64,000 nucleotides of DNA from Sporosarcina sp. Te-1 (GTDB lineage: Bacteria > Bacillota > Bacilli > Bacillales_A > Planococcaceae), in assembly GCF_017498505.1 (NCBI RefSeq), contig NZ_CP071798.1, forward strand, positions 682,001-746,000, given 5' to 3'. The notes under the pieces are model-generated. The model saw only the letters and a program-made list of their open reading frames with translations. It was not told where the DNA came from and did no database searches. Position numbers and translations under genes: made by a program. This document shows, one piece after another, positions 41,963-51,280 of the stretch. Numbering within the stretch: position 1 is the stretch's first letter; the number at the start of each line of letters is the position of its first letter.

Positions 41963-43049
41963 TTTATTTTAGCTAATTATATTGAGTTTATTAATAATCA
42001 AAACGAAGAACAAAGTAATGCTGCTCAAGCTCTCGATGCAAAAATGAAATCGGTCATTTCAAAAGAACTACCTAGATTAATAATGGATAAATTAAACCTG
42101 GATGACTCCATTTATGGAGTAAAGGGCTCTTACGGAATGGGGAACTATACCGACACTCCTTGGATCTCAATTTATGATAAGAGTATCTCTGAAGGTGCCC
42201 AGAAGGGCTTTTATTCAGTATTTTTATTTAAGAAAGATATGTCTGGCTTTTATTTGTCAATTAATCAAGGGACAACTTATCTGAACGAAAAGTTTTAAGG
42301 GAACCATCCTATAACACAAATGAGAAAACTCACGATAAATATGCGAGAGGAATTAGATATAAATGACAGGGTGTTCGATAAATTGTAGATCCAGTTACTT
42401 TCAAAAAATAACGGGAAATTATATGAAGCAGCAAATATTTGCGCAGCTGAATACGAATCCAATAATTTTGCAACAAACGATCTAAAGAATGATATAAATA
42501 GATCGTTAGGAATATTGAACAAAATAGTATCTTTTATTGGAAATAGGTCACTCGATGATGTTATCGATGATTTACTATATAAGGAATTTATAGATGATAT
42601 CAAATTTCAAGCGGATATCTCCGTAGCAAAGCCAAGAACAATTAGTAATGAACCACAAAAAAGAAAAGAGAAAGTAGAAAATGGATCAATTGAAAGTGTA
42701 TGGCCAAGAGATCCGGGAGTTGCAAAGGAATCATTAGTGAGAGCAAATTTTTTATGTGAGATTAATAGTTCACATTCAACTTTTAAGTCGAATGTGACGA
42801 AAGAAAATTATGTTGAGGCTCATCATTTAATACCCATGCACAGTCAGGTGGATTTTATACATAGTCTTGATGTCCCGGGAAATATTGTTCCCTCTGTCCT
42901 AATTGTCATAGGGAGATTCATCACGCGGTTGATTCGAATAAAAAAGATTGTTGCAAAAATTATATAAACAAAAAAGTGAATTGCTTGCCGATTTTGGTAT
43001 TAAATTAACTATTAAAGAGTTATTTTCTTATTATAATATAACAAAATAA
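41963..43049 (+). pseudogene. DUF3578-HNH restriction-like endonuclease, broken
   Basis: The first frame (ANYIEFINNQNEEQ, then YGVKGSYGMGNYTDTPWISI and YLSINQGTTY) is a DUF3578/MrcB N-terminal domain, which in relatives reads modified DNA. After frameshifts near 42297 and 42500 come NNGKLYEAANICAAEYESNN, IGNRSLDDVIDDLLYKE and an HNH nuclease: NFLCEINSSHSTF, YVEAHHLIPMHSQVDF and LCPNCHREIHHAVDS. The C-terminus ends LFSYYNITK in a third frame. The start codon is also missing. Intact relatives act as modification-dependent or type II-like restriction enzymes; this copy is dead. Confidence 0.75.
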
Positions 43050-43075
43050 AGTTTCGGAGTGGAGAGAGTTTTTGG

Positions 43076-43732
43076 TTGAAAGTTTCTCGTGTTATTTTTC
43101 TCGGATCTATTTTTGTTGCAGGTTTATTATTTTTATTTAAAGATCGGGCTTCTTCATTTCTCGGTGTACTGATAGGGATTTTATTAGCAATTATTTTTAG
43201 TCATTATTTTAATGATAAAATAACGTTTAGATTAAAACAATATTTATTAATATTCTTCATGATGCTCCTATCATTTGTTTCTATTCTTTTCACAGTTTTT
43301 ATTGAATGGATTTTTCTAACAATATTTAAGTTAGAAAGCTTGATTATTTTATTAGAGAAATATTTTAGCCTTTTTTATTTTGATAAAAGTTATGTGGATG
43401 CTAACACTATATTTTTTATTATTATTTTCGTTTTTTATCCTGCTTATCAGATTTATAGGTTTTTATTTATAATTATTACATCTATTCTGGAGAGAAATTT
43501 TAAAGAAAATAGACTATATATATTTTTAGCGGAAGGTATTAATAAAGAATTACTGATTGTATATTTTACTGTTATTGTATTGTTTATGGGGTTTTTACCA
43601 AACCTGACTGAAAACCTTGTAGCTAGCGAAAAAATAGTTCAACACTTAAATAATTTGCCTTATTCCTTTCTTGTTATTAGTTTATTACCTACTGCCCACT
43701 TGCTTTTTGCTAAAGCTAAAAATAATTCTTAA
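43076..43732 (+). CDS. Multi-helix membrane protein, unknown
   Basis: 218 residues from a TTG at 43076 with GGAGAGAG upstream. Five or six hydrophobic helices (VIFLGSIFVAGLLFLFKDRA, YLLIFFMMLLSFVSILFTVF, LLIVYFTVIVLFMGFLPNLT). Very AT-rich compared with chromosomal neighbours, suggesting acquisition. It follows the broken HNH nuclease in the first xtrA module. Family unknown. Confidence 0.55.
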   Translation: MKVSRVIFLGSIFVAGLLFLFKDRASSFLGVLIGILLAIIFSHYFNDKITFRLKQYLLIFFMMLLSFVSILFTVFIEWIFLTIFKLESLIILLEKYFSLFYFDKSYVDANTIFFIIIFVFYPAYQIYRFLFIIITSILERNFKENRLYIFLAEGINKELLIVYFTVIVLFMGFLPNLTENLVASEKIVQHLNNLPYSFLVISLLPTAHLLFAKAKNNS

Positions 43733-43812
43733 AGCGAAATAAGGTAAAATAAATTGAAAAATATAACGGGTACTATGGGATATCTATTATCTTTTAGAGA
43801 AATACGAATTTA

Positions 43813-43872
43813 GGTTGTGACGCCTCAAGGGAAAATTAAGCGGATGCGGCGTGAGGAAGGGGGAAAATTTTA
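43813..43872 (+). repeat. xtrA 3' fragment, copy 2
   Basis: Reads VVTPQGKIKRMRREEGGKF and stops with TAG, matching the end of xtrA. The GTG start of the next gene follows directly after the stop. Confidence 0.75.
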
Positions 43873-44388
43873 GTGGAAAACTTTGTTAATGAAATCTCTG
43901 TAAGTGATATTTCAACTTTAGTCGGAGCGTTTATCGGTACTCTAATAGCCGGAGCAATAACGCTGAGGGCCACAAACAAACAGATTAGTCATTTCAAAAA
44001 AAATCAATTGGAAACTGAAGATGCAAATAGGAGAAGAACTTTATTAGTTATCAAGAGCTTCTTAGATAGACCAATTAGGCTTGTGAAGGGCATTAAGGAC
44101 AACGGTTTTATAATAGATCAATCCCTTGGGGAATGGTCTTATATAAAAATGATTGAACAAGATCTAAACAGCGCAAGAAATTTTATTACTACAAATGTAT
44201 ATTACATTGATCCGGATACATTAAATGAAATATATGAATTAATAAAAACAATCGACATTGCAACGGAGTATGCATTCCTATTTAATACTAGTACCTCCCC
44301 AAAAGATTTGGAAAAATTTTATAAAGAAAATAATATAAATCTAATAGATGATAAAATAATTAATCATATACTTAAATTGAATTTTTAA
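43873..44388 (+). CDS. Membrane-anchored protein, unknown (xtrA-linked cargo)
   Basis: 171 residues from a GTG placed immediately after the stop of the xtrA fragment; GGAAGGGGG just before it serves as binding site. One N-terminal helix (LVGAFIGTLIAGAITLRATN) precedes a helical cytoplasmic part (RTLLVIKSFLDRPIRLVKGI, LNEIYELIKTIDIATEYAFL). Layout resembles small membrane-tethered effector or sensor proteins, but no family was recognised. Intact and AT-rich. Confidence 0.55.
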   Translation: MENFVNEISVSDISTLVGAFIGTLIAGAITLRATNKQISHFKKNQLETEDANRRRTLLVIKSFLDRPIRLVKGIKDNGFIIDQSLGEWSYIKMIEQDLNSARNFITTNVYYIDPDTLNEIYELIKTIDIATEYAFLFNTSTSPKDLEKFYKENNINLIDDKIINHILKLNF

Positions 44389-44402
44389 AGTTCTACCAGC
44401 AA

Positions 44403-44458
44403 ACTGGAGGACAGCATTTGATTACAGTATTAGTCTGTGTCATTTGTTGTCTTTTTTG
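44403..44458 (+). terminator. Module hairpin, copy 1
   Basis: GGAGGACAGC...CTGTGTCATTTGTTGTC followed by TTTTTTG. The same arrangement with diverged sequence occurs at 45293-45349. Confidence 0.6.
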
Positions 44459-44548
44459 TATAAATAAACTGTTAAATAAACTTGTTGGGTGATATGATAG
44501 AACTATATTAACGAAGATTTATAGGTTAAATGATAGGGTGAGGAGAAG

Positions 44549-44640
44549 TTGAGAGCATTACCAGAGTATGGCAAGTATAAGATTGTGACGCATCAGGGGA
44601 AGGTTAAACGGATGCGGAGGGAAAAGGGAGAAGAGTTTTG
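44549..44640 (+). repeat. xtrA 3' fragment, copy 3
   Basis: From a TTG with GTGAGGAGAAG upstream: LRALPEYGKYKIVTHQGKVK then RMRREKGEEF and TGA. The TGA overlaps the ATG of the next gene. Confidence 0.8.
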
Positions 44641-45275
44641 ATGAATTCTGTTTCGGTATTTTTAGATGGTGAATTAATAAAGGTATATATACCTTTAATT
44701 ACCGGAATTGTAGTATTCGTTATAACAAGTGTTTACAACCATTGGAGAGATCGAGTGCAAACAAAGAAAGAAAAAAGGGTTTTCTTCGATGACACATACT
44801 TGATAAGGAATTATTCGGATTTATTAAGAGGAAAGGGTTCAACTCCGGGGAAGTTTTTAGCAGACGGTAATTTTGATGAGTTTCAAAAAATGTCACAAGA
44901 TAGTGATTTTAAGCTACTCGCTCATATAATAAAAAATATTGGAGACTATACAGTATTTGAAATAACTATTAAGTATCAATTATATGCAGGAGAAAAAATT
45001 TACAAGTTTTTTCGCAGTACAAATTAATGCCAGGAGAAACATTTATCATTCCTTTGGGTACTAGTGAAAACCCTCGTGACATTAAGAGAAAATATTATAG
45101 ACTATCTTATACAACATCGGCTAGAGAAAAATTTGTAATTTATAGATGGATTCTTGAGAATAAAAAAATATACATTGTTCAAGTGGAGTGTAAATCCTTT
45201 TTTGGTCTTATAAAGTTACCTGTAAGTATCATAATTAGGAGAAGAATTTATAACACAAGATATTTAGACTTTTAG
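44638..45275 (+). pseudogene. Membrane-anchored protein, unknown, split by a T-run frameshift
   Basis: The ATG overlaps the stop of xtrA copy 3. The first part (129 residues) has one helix (YIPLITGIVVFVITSVYNHW) and a soluble region to YQLYAGEKIYKFF. One extra T in the TTTTTT run near 45010-45016 would join it to SQYKLMPGETFIIPLGTSEN and RKYYRLSYTTSAREKFVIYR, ending at 45275. As given, TAATG at 45025-45029 could instead permit reinitiation as two proteins. Family unknown. Confidence 0.55.
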
Positions 45276-45292
45276 TGTCCCCCTGGCCAACC

Positions 45293-45349
45293 AGAGGACA
45301 ACGATTGACTACAGCATTACGCTGTGTCATTTGTTGTCCTCTTTTTTAC
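45293..45349 (+). terminator. Module hairpin, copy 2
   Basis: AGAGGACAAC pairs with GTTGTCCTCT, with an inner ACAGC/GCTGT stem, followed by TTTTTAC. It closes the third xtrA module. Confidence 0.75.
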
Positions 45350-45372
45350 TTTCACAAAAAGGGAGTGAGAGG

Positions 45373-45561
45373 ATGAGGACATTGCAAGATCAAATAATTG
45401 AAAAAGGGCTCTCACCGCCCGCAGGACGGGCGGAAAGAAGCTGGAATACCAAGAGGGACAAGCAAGAAGAACAGTTCACATCGAGGGAGTGGGCTGAATT
45501 AATGGGTACTAATCGGCCTACATACGGACGGAAAAAGGGTGGAGCGTTTAGACAGAGATAG
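45373..45561 (+). CDS. Small phage protein, unknown
   Basis: 62 residues from the ATG at 45373 with GGGAGTGAGAGG upstream (MRTLQDQIIEKGLSPPAGRA, FTSREWAELMGTNRPTYGRK). Basic C-terminus. It begins the late-control region just before the broken late regulator. No named family. Confidence 0.5.
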   Translation: MRTLQDQIIEKGLSPPAGRAERSWNTKRDKQEEQFTSREWAELMGTNRPTYGRKKGGAFRQR

Positions 45562-45572
45562 GAGGGGCTTTC

Positions 45573-46073
45573 ATGTCAGGGTGGGCAGATGAATTGATTC
45601 AGGAGTATATAGTGGGGCAGTTGGAACTAACCAAACATGCCGAAAGGTTGGATAAGAAAAATCCTTACGATAAGAATGATTTGACACAAATCAATAGCAT
45701 GATAGATAGCATGGCTTATTCAATCGACTGGATGGCGACTGGCCGGCAACCTGGATCCTACAGGGGAGCAGAGAAGAGGGCCATTTATCAAAAGCAGTAT
45801 ATCTCAAGTATGGACGTAATTCCTGATATAACGGAGCAGCTTGAGGAGGACCATAAACATCTGTTTATAAGTAAAGAAGAGAGAATGATTTTGGCCGACA
45901 TCTTCGCATCGATGTCGCATAGGTAAAGGCAATGGTATGTACTTCATGAGGGTCAGGGGATGAGTATGGGCAAGATTCCGGACGAGCTTGGATTGAAGAA
46001 GAGGACTGTGCAACAGTACATTGAGCGGGCTCGGACCAAAGTGAAGGAAAGGGTGGATGAAAAAGCATCGTGA
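45573..46073 (+). pseudogene. ArpU/sigma-like phage late regulator, nonsense mutation
   Basis: The frame from ATG 45573 (117 residues, MSGWADELIQEYIVGQLELT) ends at TAA after FASMSHR but continues in the same frame with QWYVLHEGQGMSMGKIPDEL and GLKKRTVQQYIERARTKVKE, the sigma-70 region-4-like helix-turn-helix. One stop codon breaks an otherwise full protein of about 166 residues. Such proteins switch on late phage genes. Confidence 0.7.
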
Positions 46074-46248
46074 CGTACGATTGACGTACGAAGTCTGTAT
46101 AAGTAGGGGGGAGAAATAAAAGAGGGGGTGCGTCCGAGCGACCATACCCCTCACCAAGCCCCCTAGATACATGTAAGCTTTTTCTGGGTTGGATTAGTAG
46201 CCCCTTTACAGTATGATATTAGCAGATTAAGCATAAGGGGCTGTTAGT

Positions 46249-46770
46249 TTGAAAAGTTATAATTCAGTAACGAAGTTCATAGGAATTTCACTAGTAATAT
46301 TGGCGTTCCTGAACATTTTTAAAATAGTGTCATTGACCCCGGTTTATTTAATGGGGTTTTCAATAGCAGCTCTATTTTTTACGATAAATGATTTTGTGGA
46401 ATTTAAATCAGACGAAAAAACCGACCCGTTTGCGTTTAAAAAAACTAAAATAACATTACTCTTTTTCGCTATTATAGCATTCATGATAATTCCGTTTTTA
46501 TCAGTAGAGTGGTCGGAAGCATTTATCGAGAATGTAAATACCTTTACGATTTTATGTAGTATCGGCGTGGTATTTTTTGTGATTGGTTTAAAACAAGAAA
46601 AAATAGCAGATGAGAAACTTAAGAAACTTATGGATGATATTGCCAAAGAGACAATAGAGAAATTTATCGAGGACGAGTTGCCTAAAAGAGCTCAACAGGC
46701 TGTAAACGAAACTGATATAAAAGAAAGAATTCAGAGAGCGAAAGAAGAAATAGAAAATGATAAAAATTAG
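46249..46770 (+). CDS. Membrane protein with C-terminal coiled coil, unknown
   Basis: 173 residues from a TTG with AAGGGGCTG upstream. Four helices (VTKFIGISLVILAFLNIFKI, VYLMGFSIAALFFTINDFVE, ITLLFFAIIAFMIIPFLSVE, TILCSIGVVFFVIGLKQEKI) and a charged helical tail (ETIEKFIEDELPKRAQQAVN). Intact accessory gene between late regulator and terminase. Family unknown. Confidence 0.55.
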   Translation: MKSYNSVTKFIGISLVILAFLNIFKIVSLTPVYLMGFSIAALFFTINDFVEFKSDEKTDPFAFKKTKITLLFFAIIAFMIIPFLSVEWSEAFIENVNTFTILCSIGVVFFVIGLKQEKIADEKLKKLMDDIAKETIEKFIEDELPKRAQQAVNETDIKERIQRAKEEIENDKN

Positions 46771-46883
46771 CATCTCTGTGAAGTGCTTTGTATATACCAG
46801 AAATTCGAAAGGGAGGAAGTGCAGAACCTTTAAGAAGGAATTTCAACTTTCTTGACGAATAGTGTCGTAGGGAGGTGAGAATA

Positions 46884-47099
46884 ATGACTAAATCACTACA
46901 CGTAACTTATGAATATATAAACGGTAAAATTGACGAGTTTGTCATACAATCAAACAATATCGAAGCTGATAAGCTTGTATATTTGGCTGCTACGAAAGCT
47001 AATGAGAATGATTGGACGAAATTTACTAACGAAGTGGGTGCGGAAATTCACATTCGTAATTCCGCAATAATCAAAGTAGAAATTCAAGTAATTGGTTGA
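46884..47099 (+). CDS. Small phage protein, unknown
   Basis: 71 residues from the ATG at 46884 behind GGGAGGTGAG (MTKSLHVTYEYINGKIDEFV, VGAEIHIRNSAIIKVEIQVI). Beta-rich, soluble. Directly followed by a terminator. Confidence 0.5.
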   Translation: MTKSLHVTYEYINGKIDEFVIQSNNIEADKLVYLAATKANENDWTKFTNEVGAEIHIRNSAIIKVEIQVIG

Positions 47100-47112
47100 T
47101 AATAACTAACCA

Positions 47113-47135
47113 GGCATCTCTTCGGAGATGCTTTT
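47113..47135 (+). terminator. Terminator before the terminase genes
   Basis: GCATCTC and GAGATGC with a TTCG tetraloop, followed by TTTTT. Confidence 0.85.
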
Positions 47136-47173
47136 TCTATGCCGAAAAATAAAGGGGGCGGCGGTGATGTGAA

Positions 47174-47972
47174 ATGCCGAATTGGGAAGAGATACAGAGA
47201 GAGTGGGAAACTACAAAGATAACGCTTGTTGCATTAGCAGAAAAGCATGATGTAAACCTAGGGACATTGAAGAGCAGAAAGAGCCGGGATGGATGGTCGA
47301 GAGGTGCTACTAAAAAGGATGCAACCATTCGTATGGATGCAACCCCGAAAAGCAAAAAGGTTGCAACCAAAACCAAGGCGGTTAATAACGGGGCAAAAAA
47401 GAAAGCATCATCTAATGACAAAGCAGATAGGCAACGCAACCGAAGTGGCAACCCTAACCCGAAGAACCAATTCACAAAACGGAACAGAGCAGCAGTAACA
47501 CATGGTTTCTTCTCCAAGTTCATTCCAGCTGAAACACTAGAGATCATGGACAGCCTGCTCGAACGTCATCCAGCGGAATTAATATGGGATCAAATACAGA
47601 TTCAGTATGCGGGTATTATACGAGCACAACAGATCATGTTTGTCGATGATAAATATGACATGACAAAAGAGATCAAGAAGATTGAGACGCAGCGTTGAGC
47701 AGGAGAAGCAAGAATGGGAGATCCAATTCGCTTGGGATTAGCATGCTACTTTCCATAATGCTCAATCCCGTGCAATGTCCGAGCTACGCAACTTGATTAA
47801 ACAGTTCTGCGAGATGGCTCATGACGATGATGAACGTCGATTGAAGCTGGAACTAATGCAGGCGAACATTACAAGAGTCACGGTCGAGACTGAAAAGCTC
47901 ACAAAGGAAAACAAGCAAGTCGCTCCACCGACAATTACTATCGTGGATGCGTGGAGTGGTGGCGATGAGTAA
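47174..47972 (+). pseudogene. xtmA: Terminase small subunit (PBSX XtmA-like), frameshifted
   Basis: MPNWEEIQREWETTKITLVA then LAEKHDVNLGTLKSRKSRDG is the N-terminal helix-turn-helix of phage terminase small subunits. The first frame ends at 47698. A second frame continues EWEIQFAWD, a TAG, then HATFHNAQSRAMSELRNLIK and ELMQANITRVTVETEKLTKE to GGDE at 47972. At least one frameshift and one stop codon. Confidence 0.75.
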
Positions 47973-49112
47973 ACCCACTATCGAGACATTCAACAGAACG
48001 TCAACCCGCACTTCAAGCCAGTCTGGAAGACAAAGAAGCCATACAACATATTGCGGGGTGGTCGTAACTCTTTTAAGTCGTCTGTCATTGTTCTCCAGCT
48101 CGTTTACATGATGCTGCAGTATATAACCAGAGGCGAGAAAGCAAACATCGTTGTAATCCGTAAGGTCGGTAATACAATCCGTGATTCGGTATTCTTGAAG
48201 ATTCAATGGGCACTTGAAAAGTTCGACATGCTCATACACTTCAAAGCAACTGTGGCATCGTTCAAGATCACGCACATGGGAACAGGCTCGACATTCTATT
48301 TCTACGGCTCAGACGACTTCCAGAAGCTGAAATCGAATGACATCGGGAACATCATTGCAGTTTGGTACGAGGAAGCTGCTGAGTTCGGGAGTTCGGAAGA
48401 GTTTGACCAGACCAACGTAACGTTCATGCGACAGAAACATGCTTTAGCTGATTTCGTAAGGATCTTCTGGTCGTATAACCCTCCACGCAATCCCTATCAC
48501 TGGATCAATGAGTGGTCTGACGGCATGGTCGGTGATGATGATTACCTGGTGCATGACTCCAGCTATCTGAATGACGAGCTTGGATTCGTGACAGAGCAAG
48601 TGCTAGCCGACATGGAGCGGATCAAGCGGAATGATTTTGATTATTATCGTTATATTTACCTTGGCGAGCCAGTAGGACTGGGGAGCAACGTCTATAACAT
48701 GAACCTGTTTAAAGGACTAGACGAACTGCCTTCTGACGACAGGATCATTGGTCTTTATTATGCGATGGATACGGGACATTCCCATTCAGCTACATCGTGC
48801 GGCTGCTATGGACTGACTGCAAAGGGCAAAGTTATCCGTTTGAATGGCTATTACTACAGTCCGGCTGGACAAGTCCGTAAGAAAGCGCCGAGTGAACTGT
48901 CACAAGACATCCATGCATTCGTGACAGCAACAGCAACATTTGAACATTGGCATGGTGCTAGGCTCCAACAGCGGACGATAGACAGCGCGGAGGCGGCTCT
49001 TCGTAACCAGTACCTGAAAGACTTTGGACAGCACTGGTCGCCAGTAGCTAAGAAGAAAAAAGTAGATATGATCGATTACGTCCACGACCTGTTAGCACAA
49101 GGTCGTTTTTAT
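47965..49112 (+). pseudogene. xtmB: Terminase large subunit (PBSX XtmB-like), interrupted
   Basis: Start ATG 47965 overlaps the xtmA end (MSKPTIETFN), then a frameshift near 47985, then NVNPHFKPVWKTKKPYNILR and the ATPase Walker A GGRNSFKSS. IAVWYEEAAEFGSSEEFDQT carries Walker B. The nuclease domain begins with YAMDTGHSHSATSCGCYG. Coding stops at 49112 where a group II intron starts, and the remaining C-terminus is not found after the intron, so the gene is truncated for good. Confidence 0.85.
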
Positions 49113-50184
49113 GTGTGCCCAGCATGGGCGTAGTCTATAGGGGGCAAGTCCCGAACTGTGAAGGCAGAAGTAGCAGTTAGCTTAACGCAAGGGTGTTCGC
49201 GGCGACGCGGAATCTGAAGGAAGCGAGCGGCAAACCTCCGGTCTGAGGAACACGAACTTCATATAAGGCTAGGTACAATCGGGTGAGTTTGCCTAACAAA
49301 ACAAAGCCCTTTCTGCCAAAGGTTGTACAGAGTAAATGAAGCAGATAGATGGAGGGAAAGACTACGTTCTTACCTGGGGAGGTCTGATTGATACGCCAAG
49401 TACCCTTGGTAACCTATTCAGTGATGGATAGCTGAACAATCAGAAGTCAGCAGAGGCCATAGTACCATTCGAACTCGAGAAGAATGGGAAGGGCTGAACA
49501 ATTAAGAGAGAACAACCTCTTGGCATTCAGTAACCTGCGTGAAACACAGATAACCGATAAGGCATTCCTGAAGGGGGAAGTGGTGAATCCCACGGGGGAC
49601 TTCAGGATGGTGAAGCAGAACTGGCATAAGAAGAATCGTTGTTCACGGAAAGAGGCGTAACACATGTTGATGGAACGAATCCTGTCACGTGAAAACCTGC
49701 TTTCTGCTCTGAAAAGGGTGGAACGCAATAAAGGGAGCCATGGTGTAGATGAAATGCCCGTACAAAACCTACGGAAGCACATCTTAGAACACTGGGAATC
49801 CACGAAAGTGGAACTCCTTCAGGGAACTTATGAACCGCAACCTGTCCGCAGGGTCGAAATCCTGAAACCTGACGGGGGTGTGCGTCTATTAGGCATTAGT
49901 AGACCGTCCTTGGAAGAGAAAATTTCTTGGGCTTAGTTTTACCTTTCATAAAGAACCTAAGGTTCGGATTGCGAAAGAAAGTGTGAAACGAATGAAGAAT
50001 AAAATCCGTGAAATCACCTCACGGAAAGGTTATTAGAGAATATCCAACAGTCCAATATTACACAGAGCCCTCGGAAACTCCTATTGGAGTTCCCAAGGGC
50101 TCAAAAGTCTGCTTAGTCGTTATGAAACTTTGCGTTACCCATCTTAATTGAACCGCCGTATACCGAACGGTACGTACGGAGGTG
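49113..50184 (+). mobile_element. Group IIC intron A, degenerate, inside xtmB
   Basis: It starts GTGTGCCCAGCATGGGCG, identical to the start of intron C at 55375 on the other strand, and follows the same sequence through the 5' RNA domains, a deleted maturase gene, and the domain V-like CCGCCGTATACCGAACGG hairpin near 50154-50184. Domain VI is replaced by other sequence. The insertion point GGTCGTTTTTAT is T-rich, as for class C introns. Confidence 0.8.
49664..50147 (+). pseudogene. ltrA: Group IIC intron reverse transcriptase, doubly deleted
   Basis: The first 78 residues equal the maturase at 53562-54824 (MLMERILSRENLLSALKRVE to VRLLGI). Then about 170 residues, including the catalytic YADD region, are gone; the join falls at a shared TAGACCGT. 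After a short stretch (EKISWA in a shifted frame; REITSRK in the right one) a second deletion at CTCACGGAA-like repeats joins to the C-terminus. It cannot make an active enzyme. Confidence 0.85.
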
Positions 50185-50657
50185 GTGTGCTGTAAAAGGC
50201 GCATCAGAGATGAGGGATGGCCCCTCGATGGGGATTGAATCAGGCAAATCCATCAAACAACCCTAAGCTGCTGCAATAAAGAGTTGTGGTAGTAAGCGTC
50301 TAGGGAAAAGGTTGAAATAAATCAATCATGTGAGATATACAAAGATGAACGAAAGTGAACCGCTGAAGAAGTATCGATAACGTAAAGCTTTGCCAAAACC
50401 TATCCTTCACCACTAGATAGGGACAAGAGTAGAAGATAACCTGAAATGCTGGCTACTTGGCAAACGGTATTAAGGCGGCATGAGTGTATATCAGGCTCTG
50501 ATGTGAAACACAGGAACCTGCAACACGATGATAAGTGAAAAGACACAAGCCACAGAAAGGTGAGGTTGAAATAGCGAAGCGTGGTGCAGGGGCGGAGGTG
50601 CTCGTAGTAGTAATGAAGTTGTTGTAATGACAACGGAGCGAAGGGGCAACGTCATAA
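50185..50657 (+). mobile_element. Probable group II intron fragment B (different class)
   Basis: From GTGTGCTGTAAAAGGCGCAT the sequence has no coding frame but is full of structured RNA-like segments (GGCCCCTCGATGGGG, ACCTGCAACACGATGATAAG, GGGGCGGAGGTGCTCGTAGT, TGTAATGACAACGGAGCGAA). This resembles the domain I-III part of a second, unrelated group II intron lacking its maturase gene; its far end is cut by the IS3 element. Class not certain. Confidence 0.5.
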
Positions 50658-50711
50658 TGAAGTGCACCCCAAAAGTTGGAGTCCAAAAACTAACTTTTGG
50701 GGTATTTTCTT

Positions 50712-51280
50712 ATGGCTAAATATAGCGATGAATTTAAGGTTATGATTGTCCGCGAATATTTGACTGGACGACTTGGCTTAAATACATTGATAAAAAATAT
50801 GGTATGAAGTCAACTGGACAGCTCAAAGTGTGGGTGTCAGCGTACAAGAAATATGGTGTGGAAGGGATAATGAGAAAGAAAAACCATGAAGTTTATTCTG
50901 TTCAATTCAAGCTGGATGTACTAAGCTTTATGAAAAGGACAGGTGCTTCGCGGGCAGAAACTGCACTTCACTTCGGCATGACGAATCCACCGCTCATCTC
51001 CTCATGGAAAAAGAGATTTCTCGAAGGCGGTGCGGAAGCTCTGGACAACCCGAAAGGACGGCCAGCCATGTCGGACAAAGCGAAGAACGTCAAGAAGAAC
51101 CAGAAGCCAGCGCAACAGGATGAAATGACACGTGAACAGGAGTTGGAACGGGAAAATGAACTCCTCCGCTTGGAGGTGGCTTACCTAAAAAAGTTGCGAG
51201 CTTTTCAGATGGATCCGGACGGCTATCTCGAAAAGCACAAGCGGCGCTATCATTCGAACTTAAAGAAGAATTCTGACTGA
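50712..51280 (+). pseudogene. IS3 orfA, frameshifted
   Basis: ATG 50712 gives MAKYSDEFKVMIVREYLTGR then ends at TGA; a one-base shift near 50785 restores KYGMKSTGQLKVWVSAYKKY, LDVLSFMKRTGASRAETALH (helix-turn-helix) and a C-terminal leucine-zipper region (EQELERENELLRLEVAYLKK). Confidence 0.8.

Noticed and set aside
49664..49936. Independent 90-residue gene
   Set aside because: It is the N-terminal end of a maturase that has lost its middle; the last 11 residues are out of frame relative to the intact copy.
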